NCBI RefSeq assembly: GCF_024639605.1
Contig: NZ_JAHEHZ010000002.1
Span: forward strand, 1-64,000
Length of the DNA stretch: 64,000 nucleotides
Reading direction: 5' to 3'
Source: Roseobacter sp.
GTDB lineage: Bacteria; Pseudomonadota; Alphaproteobacteria; Rhodobacterales; Rhodobacteraceae
The notes under the pieces were generated by a model. That model did no database searches. It had not been told where the DNA came from and saw only the letters and a program-made list of their open reading frames with translations. A program made the translations under genes and the position numbers. Positions 49,300 to 56,838 of this stretch are shown piece after piece; positions within the stretch are counted from its first letter, which is position 1, and each line of letters begins with the position of its first letter.

Positions 49300-50928
49300 A
49301 TGGCTAAGACGACGTTCCGTTCTTTTGCAAAAAATCTTGACGTTACGGATCTGCGGTGGGCGCCGAAAGAAGGACTTACGCCTGCTCGGCTGCGTATTGA
49401 ACTGCTCTCGGGACTGACCGTTGCGCTGGCGCTGGTGCCCGAAGCTGTGGCCTTTGCATTTGTTGCGGGTGTGCACCCGCTGGTCGGGCTTTACGCAGCG
49501 TTTCTTGTTGGTCTGATCACCGCGCTCATCGGGGGCCGCCCGGGCATGATTTCGGGGGCCACGGGTGCGCTTGCGGTTGTGATGGTGGCGCTGGTCGCAG
49601 AACACGGTGTGGAATATCTTTTCGCCACTGTGGTGCTGATGGGGCTTTTGCAGGTCTTCGCCGGGGTCATGCAGTGGGGAAAGTTCATTCGCCTGGTGCC
49701 GCATCCGGTGATGCTGGGTTTTGTGAACGGGCTCGCGATCGTTATTTTCCTGGCGCAGATGAGCCAGTTCAAAGTGCCGGGAACCATGGAAAACACAGGC
49801 CACGGCCTGGGGGGCGGTGAATGGCTTTCAGGCGGCCCGCTTGTTCTGATGCTGGTTCTGGTGGCCGCGACGATGGTGATCATCTGGATCATGCCGCGCA
49901 TCACCAAGGCAGTGCCTGCGCCGCTTGCGGGGATCGGTATTGTTGCAGCGGTGGTGATCGGTTTTGGTCTGGACGTTCCGCGGGTCGGCGATCTGGCATC
50001 CATTCAGGGTGGCTTGCCGCCGTTCCATATACCTATGGTGCCGCTGACTTTTGAGACCTTCGAAATCATTCTGCCCTATGCGGTGATCCTCGCCGCCATT
50101 GGTCTGATTGAGAGCCTTCTGACGCTGAACCTGGTGGGAGATATGACCAATCAGCGCGGTGGTGCCAGCCAGGAATGTATCGCTCAGGGTGTGGCCAATA
50201 CAGTGACTGGTTTCTTTGGTGGAATGGGTGGCTGTGCAATGATCGGCCAGTCGATGATCAACGTGAAATCGGGTGGCCGGACACGGGTCGCGGGTATTGC
50301 CGCGGCGGTGTTTCTGCTGCTCTTTATCCTCGTGGGCTCATCGGTGATCGAACTTATTCCCCTCGCGGCTCTGGTCGGTGTCATGTTTATGGTGGTCATC
50401 GGCACCTTTGCCTGGAACTCGCTGACCATCCTGCGCAAAGTTCCGCTGACGGATGCATTTGTGATCCTGCTGGTGACGGTGGTGACGGTGATGGAAGACC
50501 TCGCTGTCGCGGTGGTCGTCGGCGTGATCGTGAGCGCTCTGGCCTATGCCTGGAACAATGCGCGCCGGATTTATGCCAAGACCTATACAACCCCGGAAGG
50601 TGCCAGAGTTTATCAGGTGCAGGGGCCACTCTTTTTCGGATCCAGCGAAGGATTTTCGGAATTATTCGACGTTCAGGGTGACCCGTCAGAAGTAATCGTC
50701 GATTTCGCCGACAGCCGGGTGGTGGATCAGTCAGCACTGCAGGCGATCGAGGCGGTGGCCGGCAAGTATGAGGAGGTCGGCAAGCGGTTACAGCTGCGCC
50801 ATCTGAGCCGGGACTGCCACCGCTTGCTGGCCAAAGCAGGCCACCTGATGATCGACAGCGATGATGATCCCGACTATGCGCTGGCGGTTAATTATCAGGT
50901 GCGCACAGGCATTCTGGGCGGTCACTGA
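49300..50928 (+). CDS. SulP family anion transporter with STAS domain
   Basis: This 542-residue protein has 10 or more membrane segments (about residues 25-420) with SulP features LSGLTVALALVPEAVAFAFVAGVHP and NQRGGASQECIAQGVANTVTGFFGGMGGCAMIGQS. A C-terminal cytoplasmic STAS domain follows (about 440-530, VIVDFADSRVVDQSALQAIEAV). SulP proteins carry sulfate, bicarbonate or other anions; the substrate is undecided here. No carbonic anhydrase gene is adjacent. Confidence 0.93.
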   Translation: MAKTTFRSFAKNLDVTDLRWAPKEGLTPARLRIELLSGLTVALALVPEAVAFAFVAGVHPLVGLYAAFLVGLITALIGGRPGMISGATGALAVVMVALVAEHGVEYLFATVVLMGLLQVFAGVMQWGKFIRLVPHPVMLGFVNGLAIVIFLAQMSQFKVPGTMENTGHGLGGGEWLSGGPLVLMLVLVAATMVIIWIMPRITKAVPAPLAGIGIVAAVVIGFGLDVPRVGDLASIQGGLPPFHIPMVPLTFETFEIILPYAVILAAIGLIESLLTLNLVGDMTNQRGGASQECIAQGVANTVTGFFGGMGGCAMIGQSMINVKSGGRTRVAGIAAAVFLLLFILVGSSVIELIPLAALVGVMFMVVIGTFAWNSLTILRKVPLTDAFVILLVTVVTVMEDLAVAVVVGVIVSALAYAWNNARRIYAKTYTTPEGARVYQVQGPLFFGSSEGFSELFDVQGDPSEVIVDFADSRVVDQSALQAIEAVAGKYEEVGKRLQLRHLSRDCHRLLAKAGHLMIDSDDDPDYALAVNYQVRTGILGGH

Positions 50929-50941
50929 CGTCGCGCGTCGC

Positions 50942-50961
50942 TCTTGCGCTGCCGCGCAAGA
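50942..50961. terminator. Palindromic hairpin between convergent sulP and the acetyltransferase
   Basis: TCTTGCGC (50942-50949), loop TGCC and GCGCAAGA (50954-50961) form a perfect 8-bp stem 13 nt after the sulP stop and 22 nt from the convergent stop. No long T-run is present, but position and symmetry suit a bidirectional transcription barrier. Confidence 0.5.
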
Positions 50962-50983
50962 CGCCCCGCCCGCCGTCCCGTGG

Positions 50984-51628
50984 TCAGGTCGCGCTGCGCG
51001 GTGCCTGACGGGTCAATGCTTCGATGTCAGCTGACATAAGCGCGTCCTGTGACGCGGTAATCCGGTCTGCGGGCCAGTCCCACCAGGCCAGTGCGTTGAG
51101 ATGTGTTATCTCATCCGGCTCAAAGCGCATGCGGACCACTTCGGCAGGATTTCCTGTGGCGATGCAATAATCGGGCAGCGTCCCCCGCACGACAGAACCT
51201 GCGCCCACGATCACTCCGTTTCCGATGCGCGCGCCGGGCATCACCATCGCGCCATATCCCAGCCGGACATCATGGCCGATCACAGTGTCGCGCCGGTCCG
51301 GCTGATAGCCGTCGCGGCTGTCTGCGTCAAAGACAGGGAAGGGGAACGTGGTGATACCGCTGGCGTCATGGCTGGCGGATGCGGTGATAAAACGCACACC
51401 ATGGGCGATCTGGCAAAAGCGGCCGATTGTGAGTTTTTCGGTGGAGAACGCAAAGAGATAGGGGGCGAGATGCGTCGCCCAGTCGTCAGGTGGATCGAAA
51501 TCCGAGGCATAGGTGAAATCACCGACCTCAAACTGCGGATGGTCGATCACACGCGCCAGAAAGACGGTGCCTTTGTGTGGCGTGCCGTCAGGGAGCAGGA
51601 TGGGGTATGTTTCTGCGCGGTCAATCAT
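50984..51628 (-). CDS. CatB-related hexapeptide-repeat O-acetyltransferase
   Basis: The 214-residue protein has left-handed beta-helix hexapeptide repeats (LTIGRFCQIAHGVRFI, DTVIGHDVRLGYGAMVMPGARIGNGVIVGAGSVV). The CatB/Vat-type loop TASASHDASGITTFPF carries the likely catalytic His. Such enzymes acetylate antibiotics, sugars or unknown hydroxyl groups; resistance cannot be assumed. ATG 51626-51628 overlaps the flavin reductase stop by 8 nt, and the ORF-track extension is a shadow of that gene. Confidence 0.87.
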   Translation of the reverse strand: MIDRAETYPILLPDGTPHKGTVFLARVIDHPQFEVGDFTYASDFDPPDDWATHLAPYLFAFSTEKLTIGRFCQIAHGVRFITASASHDASGITTFPFPVFDADSRDGYQPDRRDTVIGHDVRLGYGAMVMPGARIGNGVIVGAGSVVRGTLPDYCIATGNPAEVVRMRFEPDEITHLNALAWWDWPADRITASQDALMSADIEALTRQAPRSAT

Positions 51629-52226
51629 CGGGCCTCGAGAGATTAAAGACCTCTCGGACAACTGTATAATCGCGGTAACCCATGCGGGACAGAGGCTGAT
51701 ATGTAGTGACGTCAAATCGCCCGTCGACGATCGCATCGTCGCGCATGTGCACGCCGACAACCTCGCCGAAGACCACGAAATTGCTCTCTCCTTCCATTTG
51801 TACGATCTGTGTCATCCGGCATTCAAGCGAGGCCGGTGCTGATGCCACCCGTGAGCAGGCAATTTCGGAGCATTCGGCCGGTGTGATGCCGGCGTGCTCA
51901 AACTCATCGGTTTCGCGCGGCAGCATTGCCGAGGAAAGGTTCATCACATCGCGCATCGCATATTCTACGATGTTGACGCAAAACACGCCCGTTTCGCGGA
52001 TGTTGCCGACGCTGTCTTTGGTGTCGCCACGGTCCTCTTTTGATGATGTAGACGCAAACATGACCTGCGGCGGGACATAGGCCACGGCATTAAAAAACGA
52101 ATAGGGCGCGAGGTTATTGCGGCCCTGTGCATCGCGCGTCGAGATCCATCCGATGGGACGTGGTGTCACGATGGCGTTGAACGGGTTGTGGGGCAGGCCG
52201 TGTCCGTCAGCGGGGCGGTAGAACAT
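51621..52226 (-). CDS. Flavin reductase family (FMN-binding split barrel) protein
   Basis: This 201-residue protein fits the DIM6/NTAB group of flavin reductases: HNPFNAIVTPRPIGWISTRDAQG, APYSFFNAVAYVPPQVMFAS and GVFCVNIVEYAMRDVMNLSS. It should bind FMN; the physiological partner is unknown. ATG 52224-52226 with AGGAG about 8 nt upstream is the start. It is translationally linked to the acetyltransferase after it. Confidence 0.9.
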   Translation of the reverse strand: MFYRPADGHGLPHNPFNAIVTPRPIGWISTRDAQGRNNLAPYSFFNAVAYVPPQVMFASTSSKEDRGDTKDSVGNIRETGVFCVNIVEYAMRDVMNLSSAMLPRETDEFEHAGITPAECSEIACSRVASAPASLECRMTQIVQMEGESNFVVFGEVVGVHMRDDAIVDGRFDVTTYQPLSRMGYRDYTVVREVFNLSRPDD

Positions 52227-52329
52227 TGTGGGCTCCTGATCGATTGCCCGCCGTGTAACGCACCTGTCTGACGGGGACCAGTTGAAAACCCGGGCCGGGC
52301 AAGGCATAGCGGCTCGCGTGTATGATGTG

Positions 52330-52809
52330 ATGACAGAGACCGCGCAGGACTGGCATGAGGTCGAAGCGCTTTTTGATCTGTGCTTTGCGCCCGGGCGCGA
52401 GGCGCTGTCGTCTTACCGTCTACGCGATGATATTCCCCCGGTTCCCGGGCTGAGTCTCGTGGCGCGCGACAAGGATGGTATCCTCGCCGGGGCAATCCGC
52501 TACTGGCCGGTCATGGTCGGAAAGGCGGAGACGCTGCTGCTTGGGCCGGTGGCCGTGCACCCGACCCGGCAGGGCGAAGGTCTGGCTGCGGTCCTCATCC
52601 GCGAGTCGCTGGGGCTGGCTGTACTGCGGGGCTGGTCGCGGGTGATGCTTGTGGGCGACGCTCCGTATTACAGCCGTTTCGGCTTTCACCAACTAGAGGG
52701 GGTGACGATGCCTCCGCCCACCAATCCGGAGCGGGTGCTGGGCCAGGCGCTGCTTACCGGTGCATGGGACGGGGTGCAGGGTGAGGTCGCGCGGTGGCCC
52801 GGCAATTGA
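52330..52809 (+). CDS. GNAT family N-acetyltransferase (YhbS type)
   Basis: The ~159-residue protein has the GNAT core: VARDKDGILAGAIRYWPV, LLGPVAVHPTRQGEGLAAVLI (acetyl-CoA loop) and VMLVGDAPYYSRFGFHQL, which is typical of the YhbS group. The substrate is unknown. The start is uncertain: the track ORF begins at 52282, but ATG 52330 (MTETAQDWHEVEALF) matches the natural beginning of the fold better. It is divergent from the flavin reductase. Confidence 0.85.
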   Translation: MTETAQDWHEVEALFDLCFAPGREALSSYRLRDDIPPVPGLSLVARDKDGILAGAIRYWPVMVGKAETLLLGPVAVHPTRQGEGLAAVLIRESLGLAVLRGWSRVMLVGDAPYYSRFGFHQLEGVTMPPPTNPERVLGQALLTGAWDGVQGEVARWPGN

Positions 52810-52854
52810 TTTTGAGGTAATGCTGCCCATCTTCTTTGTGTGAAGGAGAAAGTG

Positions 52855-53619
52855 ATGGATGTGACGGTGCACAGCGGGCCCCCGGTGGATGTGGAGGCTG
52901 AACTCGACGCGCTTGCCGCGCGATACAAGGGTGCCTCCGGTCTGGGGATCGAGTTGCTGAATATGATCGGTGGCAGTGCGGAAAACGTGCTTGACCGGCT
53001 GCCAAAGCCGGTGCGTGCTGGTCTTCAGGACGCGACAACCGCGGCTCTGACCCAGGCGATGAAGGCTGCAAATTCCAGCCGCGGTGTTGTCGCGGACCAG
53101 AAAAGCTGGCTCAATTCTGCGGTGGGTGCTGCGATGGGCGCGGTCGGCGGAATGGGCGGATTGCCCACAGCGCTGGCGGAGCTGCCGGTGACGACGACGT
53201 TGCTGCTGCGGGTCATTCAGGGAGTGGCTGCCGAAGAAGGCTTTGATCCTGAAAGTGAAAGTGTTCAGTTCGACTGTATCACCGTTTTCGCAAGCGCCGG
53301 ACCTCTGAAAGAAGATGACGGTGCGGACCTTGCCTTTCTGTCAACGCGTATCGCGCTATCGGGCCACGCGGTGCGCGGCATCGTTGCCAAAGTGGCGCCG
53401 CGTCTGGCGACCGTTCTGGGTCAGAAGCTGGCCGCACAGACGGTCCCGGTGCTGGGTGCAGTGGCCGGTGCGGCGACGAATTACGCCTATACCAGCTATT
53501 ATCAGGAGGTGGCGCACGTCCATTTCGGGTTGCGTCGACTTGCCATCGAGGCGGATGTGCCGCTGGAAGAACTGGCCGAAAAACTCCGGCGCAGAATAAG
53601 CAAAAGAGCGCTGGCCTGA
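52855..53619 (+). CDS. EcsC family protein
   Basis: The 254-residue protein matches the EcsC family in its layout: an N-terminal helix, a Gly/Ala-rich central region (SAVGAAMGAVGGMGGLPTALAELPVTTTLLLRVIQG), GFDPESESVQFDCITVFA, and a C-terminal hydrophobic VPVLGAVAGAATNYAYTSYY followed by HFGLRRLA. Function is unknown; it is probably membrane-associated. ATG 52855 with AAGGAG 6 nt upstream is preferred to the upstream GTG at 52840. It starts 45 nt after the GNAT gene and could be co-transcribed. Confidence 0.87.
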   Translation: MDVTVHSGPPVDVEAELDALAARYKGASGLGIELLNMIGGSAENVLDRLPKPVRAGLQDATTAALTQAMKAANSSRGVVADQKSWLNSAVGAAMGAVGGMGGLPTALAELPVTTTLLLRVIQGVAAEEGFDPESESVQFDCITVFASAGPLKEDDGADLAFLSTRIALSGHAVRGIVAKVAPRLATVLGQKLAAQTVPVLGAVAGAATNYAYTSYYQEVAHVHFGLRRLAIEADVPLEELAEKLRRRISKRALA

Positions 53620-53769
53620 CGCGCGTCGCGAACCTGCCCCTAGTGGCAATACGAGGCACGCAGGGTACATCTTGTGCCGGACGGTTGTATTACTTGGCAA
53701 TCTGACTAAGTTCTGGCATAGTTATCTGAAGCGGAGATAACAGAAAATTAACAGTTTTACAGACAGAGT

Positions 53770-53781
53770 TCGCTTAAGCGA
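53770..53781. promoter_or_regulatory. 12-bp perfect palindrome just before the Nudix start codon
   Basis: TCGCTTAAGCGA is a perfect palindrome 3 nt before the ATG at 53785, covering the place of the ribosome site. It could be an operator or a small translational hairpin; chance is also possible. Confidence 0.35.
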
Positions 53782-53784
53782 GAC

Positions 53785-54246
53785 ATGATCAAACAGCTCC
53801 CCATTTCCGTTTCAGGATCGCGCAAATATGACGTGCGGTCCCAGTTTGCTGCGTTGTGCTACCGCATCCGTAAAGACAAGATTCAGATTTTGCTGATCAC
53901 CTCGCGCGGCACCCGTCGCTGGATTGTTCCCAAGGGCTGGCCAATGCACGGGCTGACCCCGGCGCAGACCGCCGCTCAGGAAGCATGGGAAGAGGCCGGC
54001 GTGCGCGGTCAGTCGGACGGCCGGTGCCTCGGTATTTACTCCTACAGCAAGGAAACTGACGAAAATGGCCATTTTCCCTGTCTTGGGATGATCTTTGCCG
54101 TCGAGGTAAGCTCAATCGCTGATGAATACCCCGAAGCGGGCGAACGCGAGCGCCGCTGGGTGTCGCGCAAAAAGGCCGCCAAAATGGTGGATGAGCCTGA
54201 ACTGGCACGTATTTTGCTGGATTTTGATCCGCGGCGCCCGATCTGA
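53785..54246 (+). CDS. Nudix hydrolase
   Basis: This 153-residue protein has a Nudix fold with the box KGWPMHGLTPAQTAAQEAWEEAGV. Compared with the consensus GX5EX7REUXEEXGU, the first Glu is Leu and the Arg is Gln, while the metal-binding EEAG part is kept. Close relatives include diphosphoinositol-polyphosphate-type and diadenosine-type hydrolases; the substrate is unknown. IVPKGWPM is typical of this alphaproteobacterial group. It begins the plus-strand run Nudix, DUF1178, SDR. Confidence 0.88.
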   Translation: MIKQLPISVSGSRKYDVRSQFAALCYRIRKDKIQILLITSRGTRRWIVPKGWPMHGLTPAQTAAQEAWEEAGVRGQSDGRCLGIYSYSKETDENGHFPCLGMIFAVEVSSIADEYPEAGERERRWVSRKKAAKMVDEPELARILLDFDPRRPI

Positions 54247-54318
54247 GGCGACTTGACCCGGAGAGGTTTGCGCCCCATCTCTTCGGTAACTGCAACGTCC
54301 TTAGGAGACCGTTCTCGA

Positions 54319-54741
54319 ATGATCAGCTACACGCTGAAATGTGATCAGGGACACCGCTTTGACAGCTGGTTTCAGTCAGCGGGCGCTTATGAAACGCTGC
54401 GCGCGGCGGGGCATCTGTCCTGCGCGGAATGTGGCTCTCATGGCGTGGAAAAGGCAATGATGGCGCCCCGGGTTGCATCGGCCGATACGCCCGAGAAACC
54501 CGACCTGAATACCCCCGACAACGAGACAACCCTGAAAATCGCAAAACTGCGCCGCTATGTAGAGGAAAATGCAGATTACGTGGGCGCGGGTTTTGCCAGC
54601 GAGGCGCGGTCAATGTATCTTGGCGCAACGCCGGAGCGGGCGATTTACGGCGAAGCGAATGCTGCGGAAGCCAGACAGCTGATCGAGGATGGCGTGCCGG
54701 TGGCGCCACTGCCATTTCTTCCGGGTAAGAAGGCGAACTGA
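54319..54741 (+). CDS. DUF1178 family protein with cysteine motif
   Basis: The 140-residue protein begins ISYTLKCDQGHRFDSWFQS and continues LSCAECGSHGVEKAMMAPRV. A Cys-Gly-His and a CxxC pair suggest a small zinc ribbon. This N-terminus is the mark of DUF1178; the C-terminus (YGEANAAEARQLIEDGVPVAPLP) is also typical. Function is unknown. ATG 54319 with AGGAG 11 nt upstream is chosen; the ORF track is longer. The gene lies 72 nt after the Nudix stop and 3 nt before the SDR. Confidence 0.88.
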   Translation: MISYTLKCDQGHRFDSWFQSAGAYETLRAAGHLSCAECGSHGVEKAMMAPRVASADTPEKPDLNTPDNETTLKIAKLRRYVEENADYVGAGFASEARSMYLGATPERAIYGEANAAEARQLIEDGVPVAPLPFLPGKKAN

Positions 54742-54744
54742 GAA

Positions 54745-55383
54745 ATGACAGTAGTAATTACCGGCTCAAGCCGCGGGATCGGCGAAGGGCTGGCCCGGGC
54801 TTATGCCGCGCGCGGCACAGACGTGATCGGGACGACGCGCGATGGCGGCTGGCATCTGGATGTGACCGATGCAGCATCCGTTGAGCGCTTTGCCGGATCG
54901 CTGGGGGACCGGCCGGTTGATTTGCTGGTGTGCAATGCCGGGGTCTATCTTGATAAAGGCCATGTGATCGGCGAGGGGTACCAGCCGGAGATCTGGGCGC
55001 GCAGTTTTGCCGCGAATGTTACCGGCGTGTTTCTGACGATCGAAGCCTTGTTACCGGCATTGCGCCGCGCGAAAGCCGGAAAGATTGCGATCATATCGTC
55101 TCAGATGGCCTCGAGTGAACGCGCGCCCGGAGGCAGCTATGTGTACCGGGCCTCCAAGGCTGCCGTGCTCAATCTGGGACGGAACCTTGCGGCTGACCTC
55201 GCACCGGAAGGCATCGCTGTCGGTATTTATCATCCCGGCTGGGTGAAAACGGATATGGGCAGTATGTCGGCCGATATAACTGTCGAGACTGCCGTGGCCG
55301 GTCTGATGGCGCGGTTTGATGGGCTGAACATACAAACAACGGGATGTTTCGAGACCTGGGATGGTCGTGCGCATCCATACTAA
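54745..55383 (+). CDS. Short-chain dehydrogenase/reductase
   Basis: This 212-residue SDR has the NAD(P) motif VVITGSSRGIGEGLA, LVCNAGVY, the catalytic Ser in IAIISSQMASS and the YxxxK site in YVYRASKAAVLNL. It lacks any extra domain and is slightly shorter than the classical 250. The substrate is unknown. It starts 3 nt after the DUF1178 stop, so the two are probably coupled. Confidence 0.92.
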   Translation: MTVVITGSSRGIGEGLARAYAARGTDVIGTTRDGGWHLDVTDAASVERFAGSLGDRPVDLLVCNAGVYLDKGHVIGEGYQPEIWARSFAANVTGVFLTIEALLPALRRAKAGKIAIISSQMASSERAPGGSYVYRASKAAVLNLGRNLAADLAPEGIAVGIYHPGWVKTDMGSMSADITVETAVAGLMARFDGLNIQTTGCFETWDGRAHPY

Positions 55384-55552
55384 GCTTTCTGCACAGGTTT
55401 GAATGAGTGGCTGAACAAAAGGCCCGCAGCCGGCCCTGCCGGGGTGCCCCTATACTGCATCCTGAGAAATCACGCCTCCGGAAACGCGTGAGACTTGTGA
55501 TCTGCGCGGTCTGCGCGTAAACCGCGCCCGACTGGTCTGGGGGATGCGGGAT

Positions 55553-56791
55553 ATGCCTGTTCTTGTGATGAAATTCGGTGGCACTTCGGTGGCCACCCCG
55601 GACCGCATCAGGCGCGCGGCAAAGCGCGTGGGCGTCGAGGTTTCAAAAGGCTATGATGTCATCGTCATCGTTTCGGCCATGTCCGGCAAGACCAATGAGC
55701 TTGTGGGCTGGGTGAATGAAACCTCCCCTCTTTATGATGCGCGCGAATACGATGCGGTTGTCTCGTCAGGCGAGAATGTCACGGCCGGCCTGATGGCGCT
55801 GACACTGCAGGAGATGGACGTACCCGCGCGCAGCTGGCAGGGCTGGCAGGTGCCTGTCCGCACCACGTCCGCCCATTCCTCCGCGCGCATCGAAGAGATC
55901 CCCACAGACAACATCAACAGCAAATTTGCCGAAGGGATGCGGGTGGCCGTCGTCGCCGGTTTCCAGGGCGTGAGCCCGGAAGGACGTATCACCACCCTGG
56001 GGCGCGGCGGATCAGATACGACAGCAGTGGCCTTTGCTGCGTCCTTCGGAGCGGAGCGCTGTGATATTTATACGGATGTGGACGGTGTTTATACCACCGA
56101 CCCGCGGGTCAGCAGCAAGGCGCGTAAACTGGACCGCATCGCGTTTGAGGAAATGCTTGAGCTTGCCTCGCTGGGCGCGCGTGTGCTGCAGACCCGATCG
56201 GTTGAGCTTGCGATGCGCTACAAGGTAAAGCTGCGGGTGCTGAGCAGTTTCGAAGAACAGTCGGATGATGCGGGCACGCTCGTCTGTGATGAGGAGGAAA
56301 TTATGGAAAGCAATGTCGTTGCAGGTGTGGCGTTCAGCCGGGATGAGGCAAAGATGACGCTGGTGAGTGTTGCCGACCGCCCCGGGATCGCCGCCAGTAT
56401 TTTCACCGCCCTCAGCGACGGTGGCGTGAATGTCGATATGATCGTTCAGAACATCGCCGAAGAGGGGCGCACCGACATGACCTGGTCCTGCCCCACCGAT
56501 CAGGTGATGCGGGCACAAAAGGCGGTCGAGGCAGCCAAGGCCGATGCGGTGATCAACTATCAGGACGTGATAGCGGACACCGACGTGGCCAAAGTCAGCG
56601 TCGTCGGGATCGGCATGCGCAGCCACACGGGTGTTGCGGCTAAGATGTTTCAGGTGCTCAGTGCAGAGGGCATAAACATCAAGGTCATTACGACGTCAGA
56701 GATCAAGATTTCTGTGCTGATCGACCGGAAATACATGGAACTCGCCGTACAGGCACTGCATGATGCTTTTGAGCTGGATAAAGCGGCCTGA
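55553..56791 (+). CDS. lysC: Aspartate kinase
   Basis: The 412-residue enzyme phosphorylates aspartate, the first step to lysine, threonine, methionine and diaminopimelate. The kinase domain begins MPVLVMKFGGTSVA and contains VVSSGENVTAGLMAL and ITTLGRGGSDTTAVAFAA. Two C-terminal ACT domains (about 265-400, including VSVADRPGIAASIFTALS) bind the feedback effectors. ATG 55553 is preferred to 55544 for spacing from GGGGG. ptsP follows after 47 nt. Confidence 0.96.
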   Translation: MPVLVMKFGGTSVATPDRIRRAAKRVGVEVSKGYDVIVIVSAMSGKTNELVGWVNETSPLYDAREYDAVVSSGENVTAGLMALTLQEMDVPARSWQGWQVPVRTTSAHSSARIEEIPTDNINSKFAEGMRVAVVAGFQGVSPEGRITTLGRGGSDTTAVAFAASFGAERCDIYTDVDGVYTTDPRVSSKARKLDRIAFEEMLELASLGARVLQTRSVELAMRYKVKLRVLSSFEEQSDDAGTLVCDEEEIMESNVVAGVAFSRDEAKMTLVSVADRPGIAASIFTALSDGGVNVDMIVQNIAEEGRTDMTWSCPTDQVMRAQKAVEAAKADAVINYQDVIADTDVAKVSVVGIGMRSHTGVAAKMFQVLSAEGINIKVITTSEIKISVLIDRKYMELAVQALHDAFELDKAA

Positions 56792-56838
56792 GCCGGTTGG
56801 CTGAATCCGGAAACCGCTGAACCGGGAGGCAGTACCAG

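Noticed and set aside
50984-51628. CatB-like acetyltransferase as an antibiotic-resistance gene
   Set aside because: The family includes many chromosomal enzymes of unknown substrate, and there is no mobile element or resistance context.
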